64,000 bases of DNA from Eutreptiella sp. 'Long Island Sound 2002' (lineage: Eukaryota > Euglenozoa > Euglenophyceae > Eutreptiales > Eutreptiaceae). This document shows, in pieces, positions 1 through 11,133 of this stretch. Position numbers and translations under genes: made by a program. Within the stretch, counting starts at the first letter, position 1. Every line of letters begins with the position of its first letter. The notes below the pieces were generated by a model. That model saw nothing but the letters and a program-made list of their open reading frames with translations, was not told where the DNA came from and searched no databases. The stretch covers positions 34,273,997-34,337,996 of the forward strand of contig OZ038384.1 of the NCBI GenBank assembly GCA_964036045.1. The letters are read 5' to 3'.

Positions 1-2316
1 CCGACGGGACGGCACTGGTGCACCAGGAGGTAGTGGGAAGGGCGCGCCTGCCTCCACGCATGCCTACCAGGATAACAGTGATGGCAGACTCCGATGGCTC
101 CCCCCAGCGGGACGACCGCCACCACCGCCGGTCCCGCTCCCGCTCCCCCGCCTCCCCGGAGTGGACGGGGGAGACCCTCGCGGAGCGCAAGGAGCGGAGG
201 CTGGCGGAGGCAGCAGTGCTGGTTGGGCCGCCGCCGCCGGCCCGGGAGCCTGAGCCAGCCAAGGTGACCGCCCCCGCCGCCCAAGCAGCAAGCCCTGCCG
301 CCCCGCCCCGGGAGGGGGCCCCAGACGCGCAGGAAGCGGAGACCGCAGCCCCAGCGAGCCAGGGCGCGGCCCCGACCGCGGCCCCCGGCACGCCGGTGAC
401 ACGGGGGTAGCCGCGGCGCAGGAACCGGGCGCATCGCCGAGGGCTGCCACAGACGCAGAGGAGAGCGAGGAGGGCGCGCGAGGGGTTGCGACCGCGGCCC
501 CGGCGGGCCGCGCCACCGGCTCGGCCGGCCACGCCGCGACCCCCAGCACACCGCGAAAGCGGGGGACGGACCCCGCACGGGCCACGGGCGCCTCGCCGGC
601 GGCCGCCACAGCAGCAGAGGAGAGCGAGGAGGGCGCGCGAGGGGTTGCGACCGCGGCCCCGGCGGGCCGCGCCACCGGCTTGGCTGGCCACGCCGCGACC
701 CCCAGCACGCCGCGAAAGCGGGGGACGGACCCCGCACGGGCAACGGGCGCCTCGCCGGCGGCCGCCACAGCAGCGGAGGAGAGCGAGGAGAGCGCGCGAG
801 GGGTTGCGACCTCGGCCCCGGCGGGCCGCGCCACCGCCTCGGCCGGCCACGCCGCAACCCCCAGCACGCCGCAAAAGCGGGGGAAGGACCCCGCACGGGC
901 CACGGGCGCCTCGCCGGCGGCCGCCGCAGCAGCAGCAGTGGGCAGGGAGAGCGCGAAGTACCGCGCCCACGCCAACCCCACCCACACCCACACCAGCCCC
1001 CCCCAAGCAGTTCCCCCCCAAGCCCTTCCCCCCGGGGCGGGCGCGGCACGTCCGCCCCCCGGCGCCCGAGCGCTCGCCGCCGGGCGTCACGCTGCCGCAG
1101 CTGCAAAGACAGCGGGACGCCCGGCGCGTGGTCCAGGAAGGAGGGGAGGGCGCGCAGGCAGAGCTGCGTGCCAGCCACGGGAGCGCGGAGCGGGGGGCAG
1201 GAGGCGACAGGGGAAGTGCCCAGGAGCGCGCGCAAGGAGCAGGCCAGGGCACGCGCGGCAGGGAGCAAGGGCGCATCAGCGGGGGGGGGGCAGAGCGCAG
1301 GCAGCGGACGGCGCGACTCAGGGCAGGGGGCCGGGAAGGGACCAGGGCACGGGAAGGGCGCGCAGGGGCGCGGGCAGGGAGCCCAGGTGCAGGGGGCGGG
1401 GCGAGGGGCGGTGGGCGAGCGGGCGGGCCAGGGCGTGTGGGACGGGGGGCGGGACCCGCGGCACGGGCAGGGGGCTGGAAAGGGGCCCAAGGGCTAGGGC
1501 AAGGGCGCCGCGGGCCCCAAGGGACAGGCGGGACGGAGCATGGGAGCCCAGGAGGGAGGGCGGGCCGAAGAGAGGGGGGCGGGGAGCGGGGCGCCCCCGC
1601 AGCCGGACGTGCAGCCGGTGAGGTGCATCCCCCCCGGCATCCAACAGATGCCGGCGCACCAAACCCACAACCAACACCACCACCACCACCACCACCTCTA
1701 CAACATCGACCCTGACGCCGGCGAGCTCGTCCCCCCCCAACCCCCACGACCCCAGCACCAGCCAGCCCCCCCCACGCTGAGAGCGGAGCCGGCGCGGATG
1801 GCCTCGGCGGAGGGGGGGCGGGGCGCGGCATCGGCGCCGCAGGCACAGGGGCAGCAAGGGGAGCCGGCGCGAGGGGCAGAGGGGGCCCGGCCGTGAGACC
1901 GGGACTGGATCACGGTCCCGGACCCTCTGGGGGAGGAGGCCCTCCCCCTGGTAGGGGAGGTGTACGGGTGGTTGTGCTGGGCCAACCAGGGGACCACCAG
2001 GGGGTTGAGGAACCGGCCCTTCGATGCCGTGCTCCTCCGGAGAGACGGAGGAAACCGAGAGGTACCCCCGGGGGGGTGGGCAGCCCCAGAGGACCATGAG
2101 AGGGTCCTCAGGTCAGTGATCCGGGCGGCGTGGCCCGACAGGGAGCCGATGTGGCCGGCCTTCCTGGAAGGGGGAGCGGTGCTCCGCATCACGGATGCGG
2201 ACGCCAACAACTGGCTCCCCCGGGCCTTGCGCAGCGCCCTCGCCCACTGGCGCTACCGCCGGCGCAACCCGCCGCCACCACAGCCCCAGCCCCCACACAA
2301 GCGGCGGCGCAGGTGA
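1..2316 (+). pseudogene. Element A protein: RS/Pro/Ala-rich ORF with C-terminal folded region, frame-broken
   Basis: No family is recognised. The first frame (18-410) has an RS-type stretch (HHRRSRSRSPASPEW) and then Pro/Ala-rich sequence. It stops at 408, but protein-like sequence continues in a second frame with three 53-residue repeats (482-958, EESEEGARGVATAAP type). A frame from about 960 has Gln/Arg-rich sequence. The last frame, open from about 1914 to 2316, has tryptophans and mixed hydrophobics (VYGWLCWANQG, then ERVLRSVIRAAWPDREPMWP) like a small globular region, and ends in a basic HKRRRR tail. The frame changes suggest indels in a once continuous ORF. Its C-terminal region weakly resembles that of element B (W-x2-WA pattern, basic end). 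An RNA-binding, ORF1-like role is inference. Confidence 0.4.
482..958 (+). repeat. 159-bp tandem repeat, three copies
   Basis: The phrase GGGGTTGCGACC begins at 482, 641 and 800, giving an exact 159-bp period. That is 53 codons, so the copies stay in phase and encode a repeated block with GHAATPSTP and KRG motifs. The copies differ by a few substitutions, and the end of a degenerate fourth copy can be seen just before 482. Confidence 0.85.
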
Positions 2317-5080
2317 CGGCCCAGACGGCGGACACGAGAAAGTGGGGGGGGGGGCTGGGCCCCCCGACCCAGGCCCCCCCCACGGTACGGCATGACGCAG
2401 AAGAGCGCGCCACCTCCCGCGGGAGGGAGGGCGGAGACAACGAGCGCGGGGGGGAACCAGCTGCCCCGCAGCCCGCTAACCCCTGACCGCTATCCCTCAC
2501 GGCCGCCCCCGGCCGGCCAGCGCCGCGCGACGACAGCCGGGGGGATGAGGGGCCCCAGCGAGGGCCTGCACGAGGGTCCGGCTCTAGGTAGAGGGGGGCG
2601 GGGGAAGGGCGCGACCCCCCAGCCGATGGCTGGCCCCCGGGGCCGGGACCGCCATGCCGCCCGCCCCCCCCGGCCGTCAGGAGGCGTCGCCAGGGGACCA
2701 GAGCCCCCCCCCCACTCCCCCCCCCCCCCTTCCCACTCAGGCCCAAGAGCGGATGGAGGCAGACCGAAGAGACGGCGGCCCCACACCCCCCCCGAATAGG
2801 CCGCTGCACCCGGGGTGCGGGGGCACCACGGCCGAGGCAGGCGCCCACATGTCCTGCCTGCTGCCGGCCGACAGCGGACCGGCGGCGCCAAGGACGGCGC
2901 AAACGGAGCGGCCTTATCAGAGGCCGGCCCGGGGAAGACGGGGGCGCGAACCAGGGCGGGGGGGTTCTCCCCCCCCCCCCCCCCCCCCGCCGCACTGAGC
3001 CGTCGGCGGCCGACCGGACCGCGCCCTACGCCCGCGGCCGCCCGGCAACCCCCACGGCACGAGTATACCCCGGGGGGGCACGACGGGGGCAACCGAAGGC
3101 AGGCCGACGCCCGACGGGGCGGGGGGGCGGGGGGGCGGCCCCTCCAGCCCCCCCCCCGAGCCCCCCCAGGTTAGGGAGCCAGAGGAGCGGCCCTCCGCCC
3201 CCCCGGAGCCGAGGGGACGCCCCCCCCCCCCCAGAAGGGACCGCGACGCGGGGGGGGGGGGATGCGGCTGGACCTGCTCCCGCGGGGGTCGCGGCCGCGG
3301 GGGGAGCCCACACCACCGTGCCGGAGCAACCGCGCAACGGAACAGTATGGGGGCCACGCCCCACATGACCCACCCGTGACCACAGCCCACCCAGGGAGGG
3401 CAGAGGGGGGGTTCAGGTCTGCAGGGGCCCCCGGGGGAGCGGTCCACGGGCCGCTCCTCACCCCCCCCCATCCCGGGGCGGCACCGCGACCCCGACCGCA
3501 CGCGCCCGCCGGAAGGGAGTGCGTCGGCGACACTAGGGGAGCCAGGATTGAGTACCGCAGGCCGCCACCCAGAAGGGGAGCACGGAGGCCGCGGCGCGAC
3601 CCCCCCCCCCACCCCCCCACCGGCCCGCAAGCCGCGGGGGCCCCGGCCCCCACCCCCCGAGGCAGGGGGGATGGTCCCCCCCCCGCCCGGGAAAGGAGCC
3701 GGAGCGCGACCCGCCCCCCCGGCCCCAGCCGCCGGCTCCCACGGGGGCCGCGGAGAACAAGCGAGCCCGCGCCAACGCGCCAGGACGCCGCACAGATCGC
3801 GCCCAGAGAAGGCGGGTGAGCACAAACGGGGGTGGTATGGGGGGCCACGCACCCCATGGACAGCACGACGCCACTGACACCCGCTTTGTTCTCTGCCCAG
3901 GGAAGGCAGAGGGACGGAACGAGGCAGAGCGACCCCCCGCCCTACAGGCCCCCCCCCGGCCGCACAAACGGGGGGTACGGCGCACGCCCCCCCCCCCCCC
4001 CCCAGCCCGCACCCCGGCACACGGACGCCACGGACCCGCCCCGCGGCGCGCAGCGCCCACAGGGCGTGCAGGCCGAGGGGACAGAGAAGGGCCCCCACAC
4101 CCGCACGCCCGCGCCCACAACACGTGGATCGCGGACCCCAACAGCCCGCCCAGTGGGCGGGCAGTCGGGGGAGGGGGAGCGCCTGACCCCAGACGCCCCT
4201 CGCAACAGTAGAAGGCACCCCCCCCGGGGACGCCCTACCGCCACCCCCACAGCCCCAAGCCAAGTAGGGGGGAACCGGGACCGGACGCCCCCCCCCCAAG
4301 CATGCCAGACGGAGCAAGGGACCGGGGCAGGACACGCGGAGGGGCACGGACCACGTGGAACGGCCCTACCAGCGCCCAGTGCCGGGACCACGCGAGGTGC
4401 GCACGCCACGCCACCCAGAGGGGGGGGGAGCAGACGCCGCGGGAGCGCGAGCGCACACACACGAAAGGGGCACGCGGGGACTACCAGAAGGGCAACCAGA
4501 CCGAGCGCGCGGAACGCACAGACCGCGTGGAATGGCGTACCAGCGAGCGAGGGTAAGGGACACCCGGACGGGACGGCCCGCCACACGCAGCGCGGAACAC
4601 GCGGGGCGGGAAGGGGGAAACGAGAGAGACACAACACCAGGTACCGGCCCGAACCCCCCGAACCGGCCGCGAGCGCCGCGCACACACAGACGGGGCACTG
4701 CACCCGCCAAGGCAGTAGTGGCGCACAGCGCCACGCCCCAACCCCTAGGCTAGGCAGCCTCCGCGCCAGCCCAAGGGGGTCCCACTGGCGACAAGCCAGT
4801 AGCACGGGCCCGGCGGCGCCGGCTCCCCGGGCGACCACGCATTAGGGGGGCGACGCAGTGGGTAAGCGCCCGCAGCCACGGCTGCGAAGTGATGCACTGA
4901 CCGGGGAGTGGCGAAACGGGGAAGCCGGGGAAGGACGGGGCTCCGAGCCCTGTGAACCCGGGGGACTCCGCCACCAGGCAGGAGGTGCGTCTTGGAGGGC
5001 CCCCCACTAGGACCCGGTGGGGAGGATATCACCTGGCCCGACCAGGTGGCCCCCCGGGGCCGAAAGGCGTCTAGTACCCG
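2317..5080 (+). other. 3' non-coding part of element A
   Basis: Very GC-rich with many homopolymer C and G runs (for example around 2700, 2980, 3600 and 3990). Long open frames occur on both strands, but their translations are low-complexity Pro/Gly/Arg/Ala sequence that changes character between overlapping frames, as expected when AT-rich stop codons are rare. No conserved domain is seen. The last 250 bases (4840-5080) are less repetitive and may hold the recognised 3' end of the element. Confidence 0.5.
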
Positions 5081-5085
5081 CAAAA

Positions 5086-5106
5086 TCAAACCTCAAACCT
5101 CAAACC
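5086..5106 (+). repeat. (TCAAACC)3 tail of element A
   Basis: Three exact 7-base units end where retrotransposon coding sequence begins at 5107. Short tandem 3' tails of this sort are made by some non-LTR retrotransposons. Elements B and C end in a different unit, (CCTA)n. Confidence 0.6.
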
Positions 5107-8100
5107 TGAAAAGACTTCACAGGCTCCTGGTCACACAGCCAGACAATAGGGTTAGATCCCAGGAGTCGAGTTTGTGACGAAAGCACCAACATACCGGCCA
5201 GGAGTTCCTGGTCATAGGTGCTGTAATTGGAACGCGCTTGGTTCTATTTCCAATTCCAGTGTCCCAGTGGCACCAGTCGCCACTCATTGGTAGGATAGTC
5301 ATGTTTCAACGAACCATCACGGTTCAGTCCACTAGTACGATAATGGCAGTGGATTAGTTCAGCGGGGTTAAGCTCCTGCCATTGGTAGATCGTACCACCC
5401 CCCCCTACATCACTGGCATCAGTGATCAGGACTATCTCGCCCTCAGGGCGGGGTACTCCCAGGCAGTTGGAGGAGGCAATCTTCTTCTTCAACTCCTGGA
5501 AACACTCTTCGTCTCTGGCGGTCCACCTCCAGGGAGCAGTTTTCTTGATTAGGTCAGTGAGGGGGGCAGAGGAGTAAGTAAAATTGTGGATGTGATGCCG
5601 ATAGAAATTACAGGCGCCCACAAAACTCCTCACGTCGTGTAGACCCTTCTTAGGGTCATCGCGAATCTGCATGTCCTGTAGGGGCTGCATCTTAGACGCG
5701 GCTGGTTTCCACCAACCATACCCCACGTCGAAACCCAAGTATTCCATCTCCTCTTTCATAAACTCACATTTTTCCAGTTTGATTCGGAGATGGTTTTCTT
5801 GACAGACAATGAAAAATTCACGGAGGAGAAGGACATGGTCCTCTTTGGTATTAGTACCCAAACTCACGTCGTCGATGTGAGCCTCCATTTCTGCACCCCG
5901 AGATATCAACTCCTGTACTAGAGGCCTGCGCCTCAGTATGTACAAAATTTTGTTCATTAGCTCCTGGAAGAGCGCTGGGGCATTAGCCACCCCGAAAGGC
6001 ATAACCTTCCACTTAAAGACACGGCCCTTAGGGGTTATAAAAGCCAGCAGCTCCTGAGCTGCGGCGGTTAGGTCCACCTGCCAGAAACCAGAGCGTTTGT
6101 CCATTTTGGTCTTGTACCTGCGTTTGGCAATACGCTCCAGGGTATTTTCCATGTTAGGAATACTCCCTGAGTGGTTCTGGGTTTCTTGTTGACCTCACCA
6201 TAGTCTACAACCAGTCGTAGGGCAATCGACCCTGGTTTGGCAACCAGGAAACAGGGACTGCAGTGATGGGGGTAGTCCCCCTGCTTATATTCTTCAACGA
6301 GGCCAGCATCAATACATTCCTGGATCTGGCGCTCGATTTCTTCAACCTGTTCCTGTGGATCGGGATAGGGACGACGCCTCACTCGCGTCTTTTCAAATTC
6401 AGGTTTCAGTTTCAGGTCCATCTGGACCAGTTTTTTACAAGAGAGGGGGGGCGGCAAGGCGCCGAACACCTCCTCATTGGTTATCAGCAGTTTCTTCAGG
6501 CGAGGGTCAAGGTTAAGACTCTCGAGTTTCTGAAGGAAATCCTCCTCAGCATGGAGGTTGCTCTTTCCATGTTCTTTCTTTTTCTGCCGATCAGCAGTTT
6601 CGGCAGGCACAGAACCATCGTCCCACTCAGGGAGACATTGCTGCCCATAGTGCAGAGAATACACTAGCGGTATCTCAAGATCAGGCAGCGTATAGGAATA
6701 ATCGTCCTCCTCAGACCAGATGGAGGATTTCCAGGTCTGTCTGAGGTATTGCAGCCGCTCTTGGCGCTCAATACCTTCGGCCTTCAGGTACAACAGCCGC
6801 CGGAGTTCCTGAGTGTCATGCTCAGACAATGGCATGTTATTAGCAGCAGGCCGCGCCAGAGCATCAGCACTCCGGGCCACGGGTTCACCTGTGTGCATAG
6901 GCTGCATGTGTAGCACTGGCTTCCCAGCAGGGGAAGCGGGTTCAGGGGTTGACTTCAGATCTACCTCCTCTAGCAACAGCTGGGCGAGGAAGGCACTGTG
7001 TTTTAGGTCAACACAGCTGGGATCAACAGGAGGGATAGTGCTGGCGATCTCAGACAGCTGGTCGTCAGCATCCTCCTTTACAGCTGCAGGTTCCAGATAA
7101 TCATCGGGAGACTCACACCCTGTAAGTGTGGCAGATAGGTGCTCAGGAGATCGATTTTTGAGATCAGAAAGGGTCAGGCCACGATTTTCGGCCATGACGT
7201 CTTTCAGTAGCACGTGGTCTAGGTCACACAGGGGTACAGGATTGAGAGATCCATCGATGATGGACAGGAAACTGGCCCACTCAGGGGCCTGCATAGCTGT
7301 GTCTGAGTCCTCAGGCACATAGATGGGGCCGTCGGGGAGTTGCACTCTTCCCACGGTCATTCGATCTAGCATACGGCGCCAGTAAGCATGTTCACCAGAG
7401 CAGCCCCAGTCAGGGGTGCACATGACAACCCTCCCTCCCTCATAGGCGATTTTGGTTAGAACCTTCGCGAGCAGGGAGAAGGGAGGGTTAGCATACACTA
7501 GGCCCATTGCTTTCCAGAAGAAACGGAAAGCATTGTTCAATTGTTTCGAGCAGTACAACTGCATGATGTGCTGTTGTTGGCTCGCAAACAATTCCACCTG
7601 GATCTCATCCAGGTTTACCTGAAGGGCCGCCAGTCCATTTTCAAGAACGTGACGGGCCAATTGGTAGTTTTCAGTACGATAGTTAGTCTTGGATGCGTAG
7701 CGCAGCCCAGACTCTTTTCGTCCTGACAGCTCCAAAGGTACGGAGAACAGCCCACTGCCAAAGTCGCAGTGCAAAGAATAGGGGCGCTGGAGAGACAGCA
7801 TTTTTACCTGGGGGTTTCTTCGTAGGAAGTCTGTACCAATGACGATGTCAAAGGCGTCGGTGTCCAGCACTCTGCAGTGTTGGGTCACGGTTTCGTCGCC
7901 CAGGCATATAGTCACATCGACCCCCCCCAAGGAATGGATGGTACGCCCATCCCCTACTCTTATGGCCACGGTCTTAGTTTTCTTGAAAGTCTTTAGCAGG
8001 CGCCGGGCCACTATGGAAAGTGTTGCACCGGTGTCGAGCACCGCTCGAAAAACTTGATCCCTGATTTTCACGAGGATCCAGAAAACCAAGTCCTCCTCTT

Positions 8101-8113
8101 CGGAGCTGCCAGC
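5107..8113 (-). pseudogene. pol: R1 pol: aspartic protease, Dam-like domain, reverse transcriptase, RNase H (broken)
   Basis: The 673-residue frame 8089-6068 opens with the retropepsin site (VLDTGATLS, about residue 19) and IVIGTDFL. It continues with a segment VELFAS then YANPPFSLLAKVL near residue 200, resembling the Dam-like methyltransferase domain known from DIRS-type elements. The RT N-terminus follows (ALRLVVDYGEVNKK). A one-base loss near 6181-6187 moves RT into the frame open at 6152-5244: SGFWQVDL, MPFGVANAPALF, and AHIDDV as the catalytic box with His in place of the usual Tyr. RNase H begins VLITDASDVGGG; its frame hits TAG at 5244 where a Trp is expected (HWNWK then NQARSNYSTYDQEL), and ends at the element A tail after DQEPVKSF. 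An active protein cannot be made from this copy without recoding. Confidence 0.85.
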
Positions 8114-10351
8114 CTACTCCTCATCAGGGAACTTGACATCCACCCTTGCAGCTATGAGGGACTTGGCCATCCAAGCCAAGCACCTCTTCTTGGAGTTATT
8201 CCCCCCAGGGGTAGCGTTATCCCCCTGGGGGCGCTTCTTGGGATCACCTGCGGCAGGAGGGGGTGTAGCAGCAGGACAGGGTGTAGCAACGGGCGCTGAT
8301 GAGCGCGTCTGGGGGTTAGGGGGTCCATTTTTGCCACCCCCCTTGCCACCTCCTTTACCACCTTTATCCCCATTCTGGGGTTTTTTGGTGGGTGTTTGGG
8401 TCTTCTGGCGTTCGGCCTCCTGACGCTTGAGTTTATCACTCTCGCGTTTCTTTATGTGACATTCGTCTTCGTAGTGACGACGTTTGCCACAATACCCACA
8501 GGTGATGGTACACCTGAAATGATCTTGATGGGTCACAAGTTTCCCATCCTTGGTATGCTGCTGTCGTTTCATCTGCAGCATACAGCTACTGCGGCGATCG
8601 CAGTCAGAGGCATGACAAGGCCCCCCCTTGTCATTGACAGGTTTGCAGTAGAACAGAGGGGGTGTACCTGCATCAGGTTTAACCTCATTCATGGCACGTA
8701 GGTTACCCCTCCCCTTACCACCTCCCTGGTTGGTGTTAGTGGGATTTCCAGACCCTTTCCCTTCGCCACGTTCGGGGGTAGGGGTACCACCTCGACCCAA
8801 GTGCTTCTTGAGGAATTTCTCCATGTGGGAGTCATTCTCTCTCTCAAGAGCTAGCTCAATCAGGAGGTCCACCAGTTCATCCTACGAGTGGGTCCGACTC
8901 TTCCTCTCAGAGGTAGAGCGGCAATCATCCCACGTACGTTGGGGAATCTTACTCGTGAGCCACAGGTGTGGTTCAGTGGCTCCGTAGGAGCCCAAGTTCA
9001 TCCGCGAAAACAGATACTCCAAGTCGCACATGTATTCAGAGATTCGCGCAGCGGATGAAAACTCAGAGAGCATAGGTAGCTCCTCTATCTGTGTGCGCAC
9101 ACTGAGGTCAGTCTCATAGACTGGGAATGTTTTCTCCAACCTCTGGAGTACCTCTGCCCAGGTGGAACAGGTTTTCACAATCTGTTTCACCTGTTTTTGC
9201 AAAAATTTCTTTTTGCATGAGCGTTTCGGCAGTGAGCATTTGGTGGCCACATCCACATGGGATTGGCCAGTTAGCAAAAGAAACTCAGCAAATTGTTCTG
9301 CCCATTCGGGCAGATTTTTGGGGTCGAACTCCGGCAGTTCCAGCCGGATGTTCGCCCGGGCAATAGGTCTGCCCGTCTTCCCACCCCCCGGAGTTAGGCA
9401 GGAAGGTGATACGCCGGCAAGAGGTGCCAGGGCTGACAGCCCTCTTTTCTCAGTCTCTGTCACAGGCACGTCTTGTAGTTCAGCCATGGGCACTGTCCTG
9501 GCACGGGGGTGAAAGGGGCTGGGGCACGTGACCTTAGGCAACAGCCTTGAGACCCTTGATCTCTTAAGATCTTCGGCCAGGGTACTCAGTCCCGGAGAAG
9601 GGGAGGACAACTCTGGCTTGGGTAAGGGTTCTGCAATACCCAGTTTCGCCTTAATGGCCTCCGATAGGGCCGTCACATCTGGATCTTTTGATCCAGACAG
9701 AAGTTGTGCCAGCAGTTCGGCCGTATGATCCAGGGCACCGTAGGTTGGCCTTGGATGATGTTGTTCCTCAACTCGAGTCGGGCCCACTTCGGGAGCCCTT
9801 GGGGTTGGACAACATGCTCTTGGATACTCGGGTCTCGGTCGTCTTGGCGGGGATGCTGTCTCGGCTGTGTCGGACGGCGGGCCAGAGTGCGTGTAGGACC
9901 CTAGGTTTGTACGTGGTCTGGATCCGTGTACTGCCAATGGCTCCTCCCCATCATCTCCACGAATGGATTTGTAGTACTCCTCATGGAGGATGTATTCATC
10001 CATTTTCTTCCTCGGTTCCTCGTATTCCTCGGGGCCTCCAATCGCTGTTGAGGATGATGCCGGACAGGCGGATCGGGAGACTGAGGCTGCTACGCGCCTG
10101 TGGAGATGATGAAGGCTGTCTCCAGCGTGGGCCGCTAAGGGGTCGGTCGTAAGGACTGTATTTTCTTCCGCCCTTCTGCGATCTGGATCTCCTTGGGACC
10201 CAGATGCGACACTGAGATGTGGAGCTCGGTAAGGTGGTTCACTCATAGGGTGGGCCATGCTACCCATTTGTACTTGGACAGTTCTTGTGGGCCAGGTCCT
10301 GACGCTTGGCGTGGACATGATGAACTTGTTGTTGAGCTTTGTGTGCTGCAC
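8114..10351 (-). pseudogene. gag: R1 gag with CCHC zinc knuckle, one internal stop
   Basis: The capsid/nucleocapsid polyprotein of R1. The N-terminal half is Pro/Ser/Arg-rich and disordered-looking. The capsid-like part (about residues 330-480) has IRLELPEFDPKNLPEWAEQF and further helices. TAG at 8882-8884 interrupts it, but the same frame continues without shift (DELVDLLIELALERE). A nucleocapsid follows with the zinc knuckle CGYCGKRRHYEDEC (C-x2-C-x4-H-x4-C, near 8460-8500) and Gly/Lys-rich sequence. The frame ends FPDEE then TAG at 8114-8116 and reads straight on into the protease. The start codon is uncertain; the open frame reaches 10351. Confidence 0.8.
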
Positions 10352-10388
10352 TTCTTCTCAGGGTCGGTTCCAAAGGTCACAAGGGACT

Positions 10389-10402
10389 GTCTCTGCTGCC
10401 CG
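10389..10402 (-). other. Candidate primer binding site of R1
   Basis: On the minus strand this reads CGGGCAGCAGAGAC, which shares the core GCAGAG with the primer site of R2 (TGGTAGCAGAGGCG at 36847). Its place just upstream of gag fits. The match is imperfect at the 5' end and the LTR edge cannot be confirmed, so this is only a candidate. Confidence 0.25.
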
Positions 10403-10404
10403 GA

Positions 10405-11130
10405 AAGATGTCCTTGATTAATGCCCTAGATGTTTTGATGAAATCCTGCAGGTTTTGAAGTTGAAAACCCAAACCAAAGCAGCAAGTAGAGCAAGAACAG
10501 GAGGTGGATCGAATGAATGAATAGTTTTGAAATCCAGTGTAACACATAAGGGCTGCAGATAGACAATGCAGGTATAAACACAAAGATTCAATCACAAAAG
10601 GATAATACAAAAGATTTTAAATGAAAACTGGACTGACTCTGGCCTCCAAGATAGCATCAGGCACTTCATGTGCACTCTTTTGGGTGAAATGGTGCTGGTT
10701 AGGATTGTGGGGCCTAGATGTCAGGCCAACACAGAAAATGACTTGGCCAAGCAACTGCATTCAGAAACAGTTAAAAAGTAGAACCACAATAAGTGGTAGA
10801 AACAATTGAGTATAGGGGTCTTGGGGTGGGAGACCACTAGGCTTAACCTCCAAGGCCTAAAGCATGAAATGCCTATTTTATTTCGGTATATCCTCCATGA
10901 AGGAAGGTACCTCCGCTCAGTTGAGTGGCAGGGGTGAACTTCATGGGGGGGCTAGGGTTACAACCCTAGTTACTTTGAGAAAGTGTACTTTAGGCTTCAA
11001 AAGAGAGATAAAAATACTTAAGTTAGTCTTAGCATCAACAAAAGGGCTTTAAGGGGGGCTTGGCCTGGATCAAGCCCTCCAAGAAAGACATGGCAGTTTT
11101 GACTTTGAGGGAGACCAAAATTCGTGAAAA
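10405..11130. other. Stretch without recognisable genes, possibly R1 LTR remnant
   Basis: AT-richer sequence with no convincing ORF. Because it lies upstream of R1 gag on R1's strand it may hold part of the R1 5' LTR, but no duplicate exists in the window to test that. Confidence 0.3.
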
Positions 11131-11133
11131 GAG

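Larger units (their letters stand above)
1..5106 (+). mobile_element. Element A: GC-rich, thymine-poor retroelement-like unit, 5' end outside window
   Basis: This stretch has a composition unlike its neighbour at 5107 onward: C and G runs dominate and T is scarce on the + strand. It carries a broken Arg/Ser/Pro-rich reading frame (to 2316), a 2.7-kb non-coding 3' part and a short tandem tail (TCAAACC)3 at 5086-5106. Immediately after the tail the sequence is the RNase H coding region of a minus-strand retrotransposon, so A appears inserted into that element. A short-repeat 3' tail is typical of target-primed (LINE-like) insertion, but no reverse transcriptase is visible, so the unit may be non-autonomous. 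Its 5' end and target duplication lie outside the window. Elements B (29247-34478) and C (60.5 kb onward) are of the same kind. Confidence 0.55.
5107..10404 (-). mobile_element. R1: Ty3-type LTR retrotransposon, truncated at its 3' side by element A
   Basis: Read on the minus strand the order is gag (10351-8114), protease, Dam-like domain, RT and RNase H, ending abruptly at 5107. Integrase and the 3' LTR are missing and would lie beyond element A. The copy is dead: in-frame TAG codons at 8882-8884 and 5244-5246 and a one-base frameshift in RT near 6181-6187. A TAG at 8114-8116 sits exactly between gag and protease in the same frame and may be functional (readthrough). The 5' LTR probably lies upstream of 10404 but has no second copy here to define it. 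Confidence 0.8.

Noticed and set aside
2917-4347. 476-codon minus-strand frame in element A
   Set aside because: GC-run composition keeps all frames open; translation is Gly/Pro/Arg-rich without domain pattern and lies antisense to the element.
4840-4990. tRNA-like head (GACGCAGTGGGTAAGCGCC) near the 3' end of element A
   Set aside because: Resembles a tRNA D-arm/A-box, but no B-box follows at the right distance and no cloverleaf can be drawn.
5107-10404. DIRS/YR retrotransposon, suggested by the Dam-like domain in R1
   Set aside because: R1 has an aspartic protease and CCHC gag in Ty3 order, and no tyrosine recombinase is visible; the missing 3' part prevents full proof.
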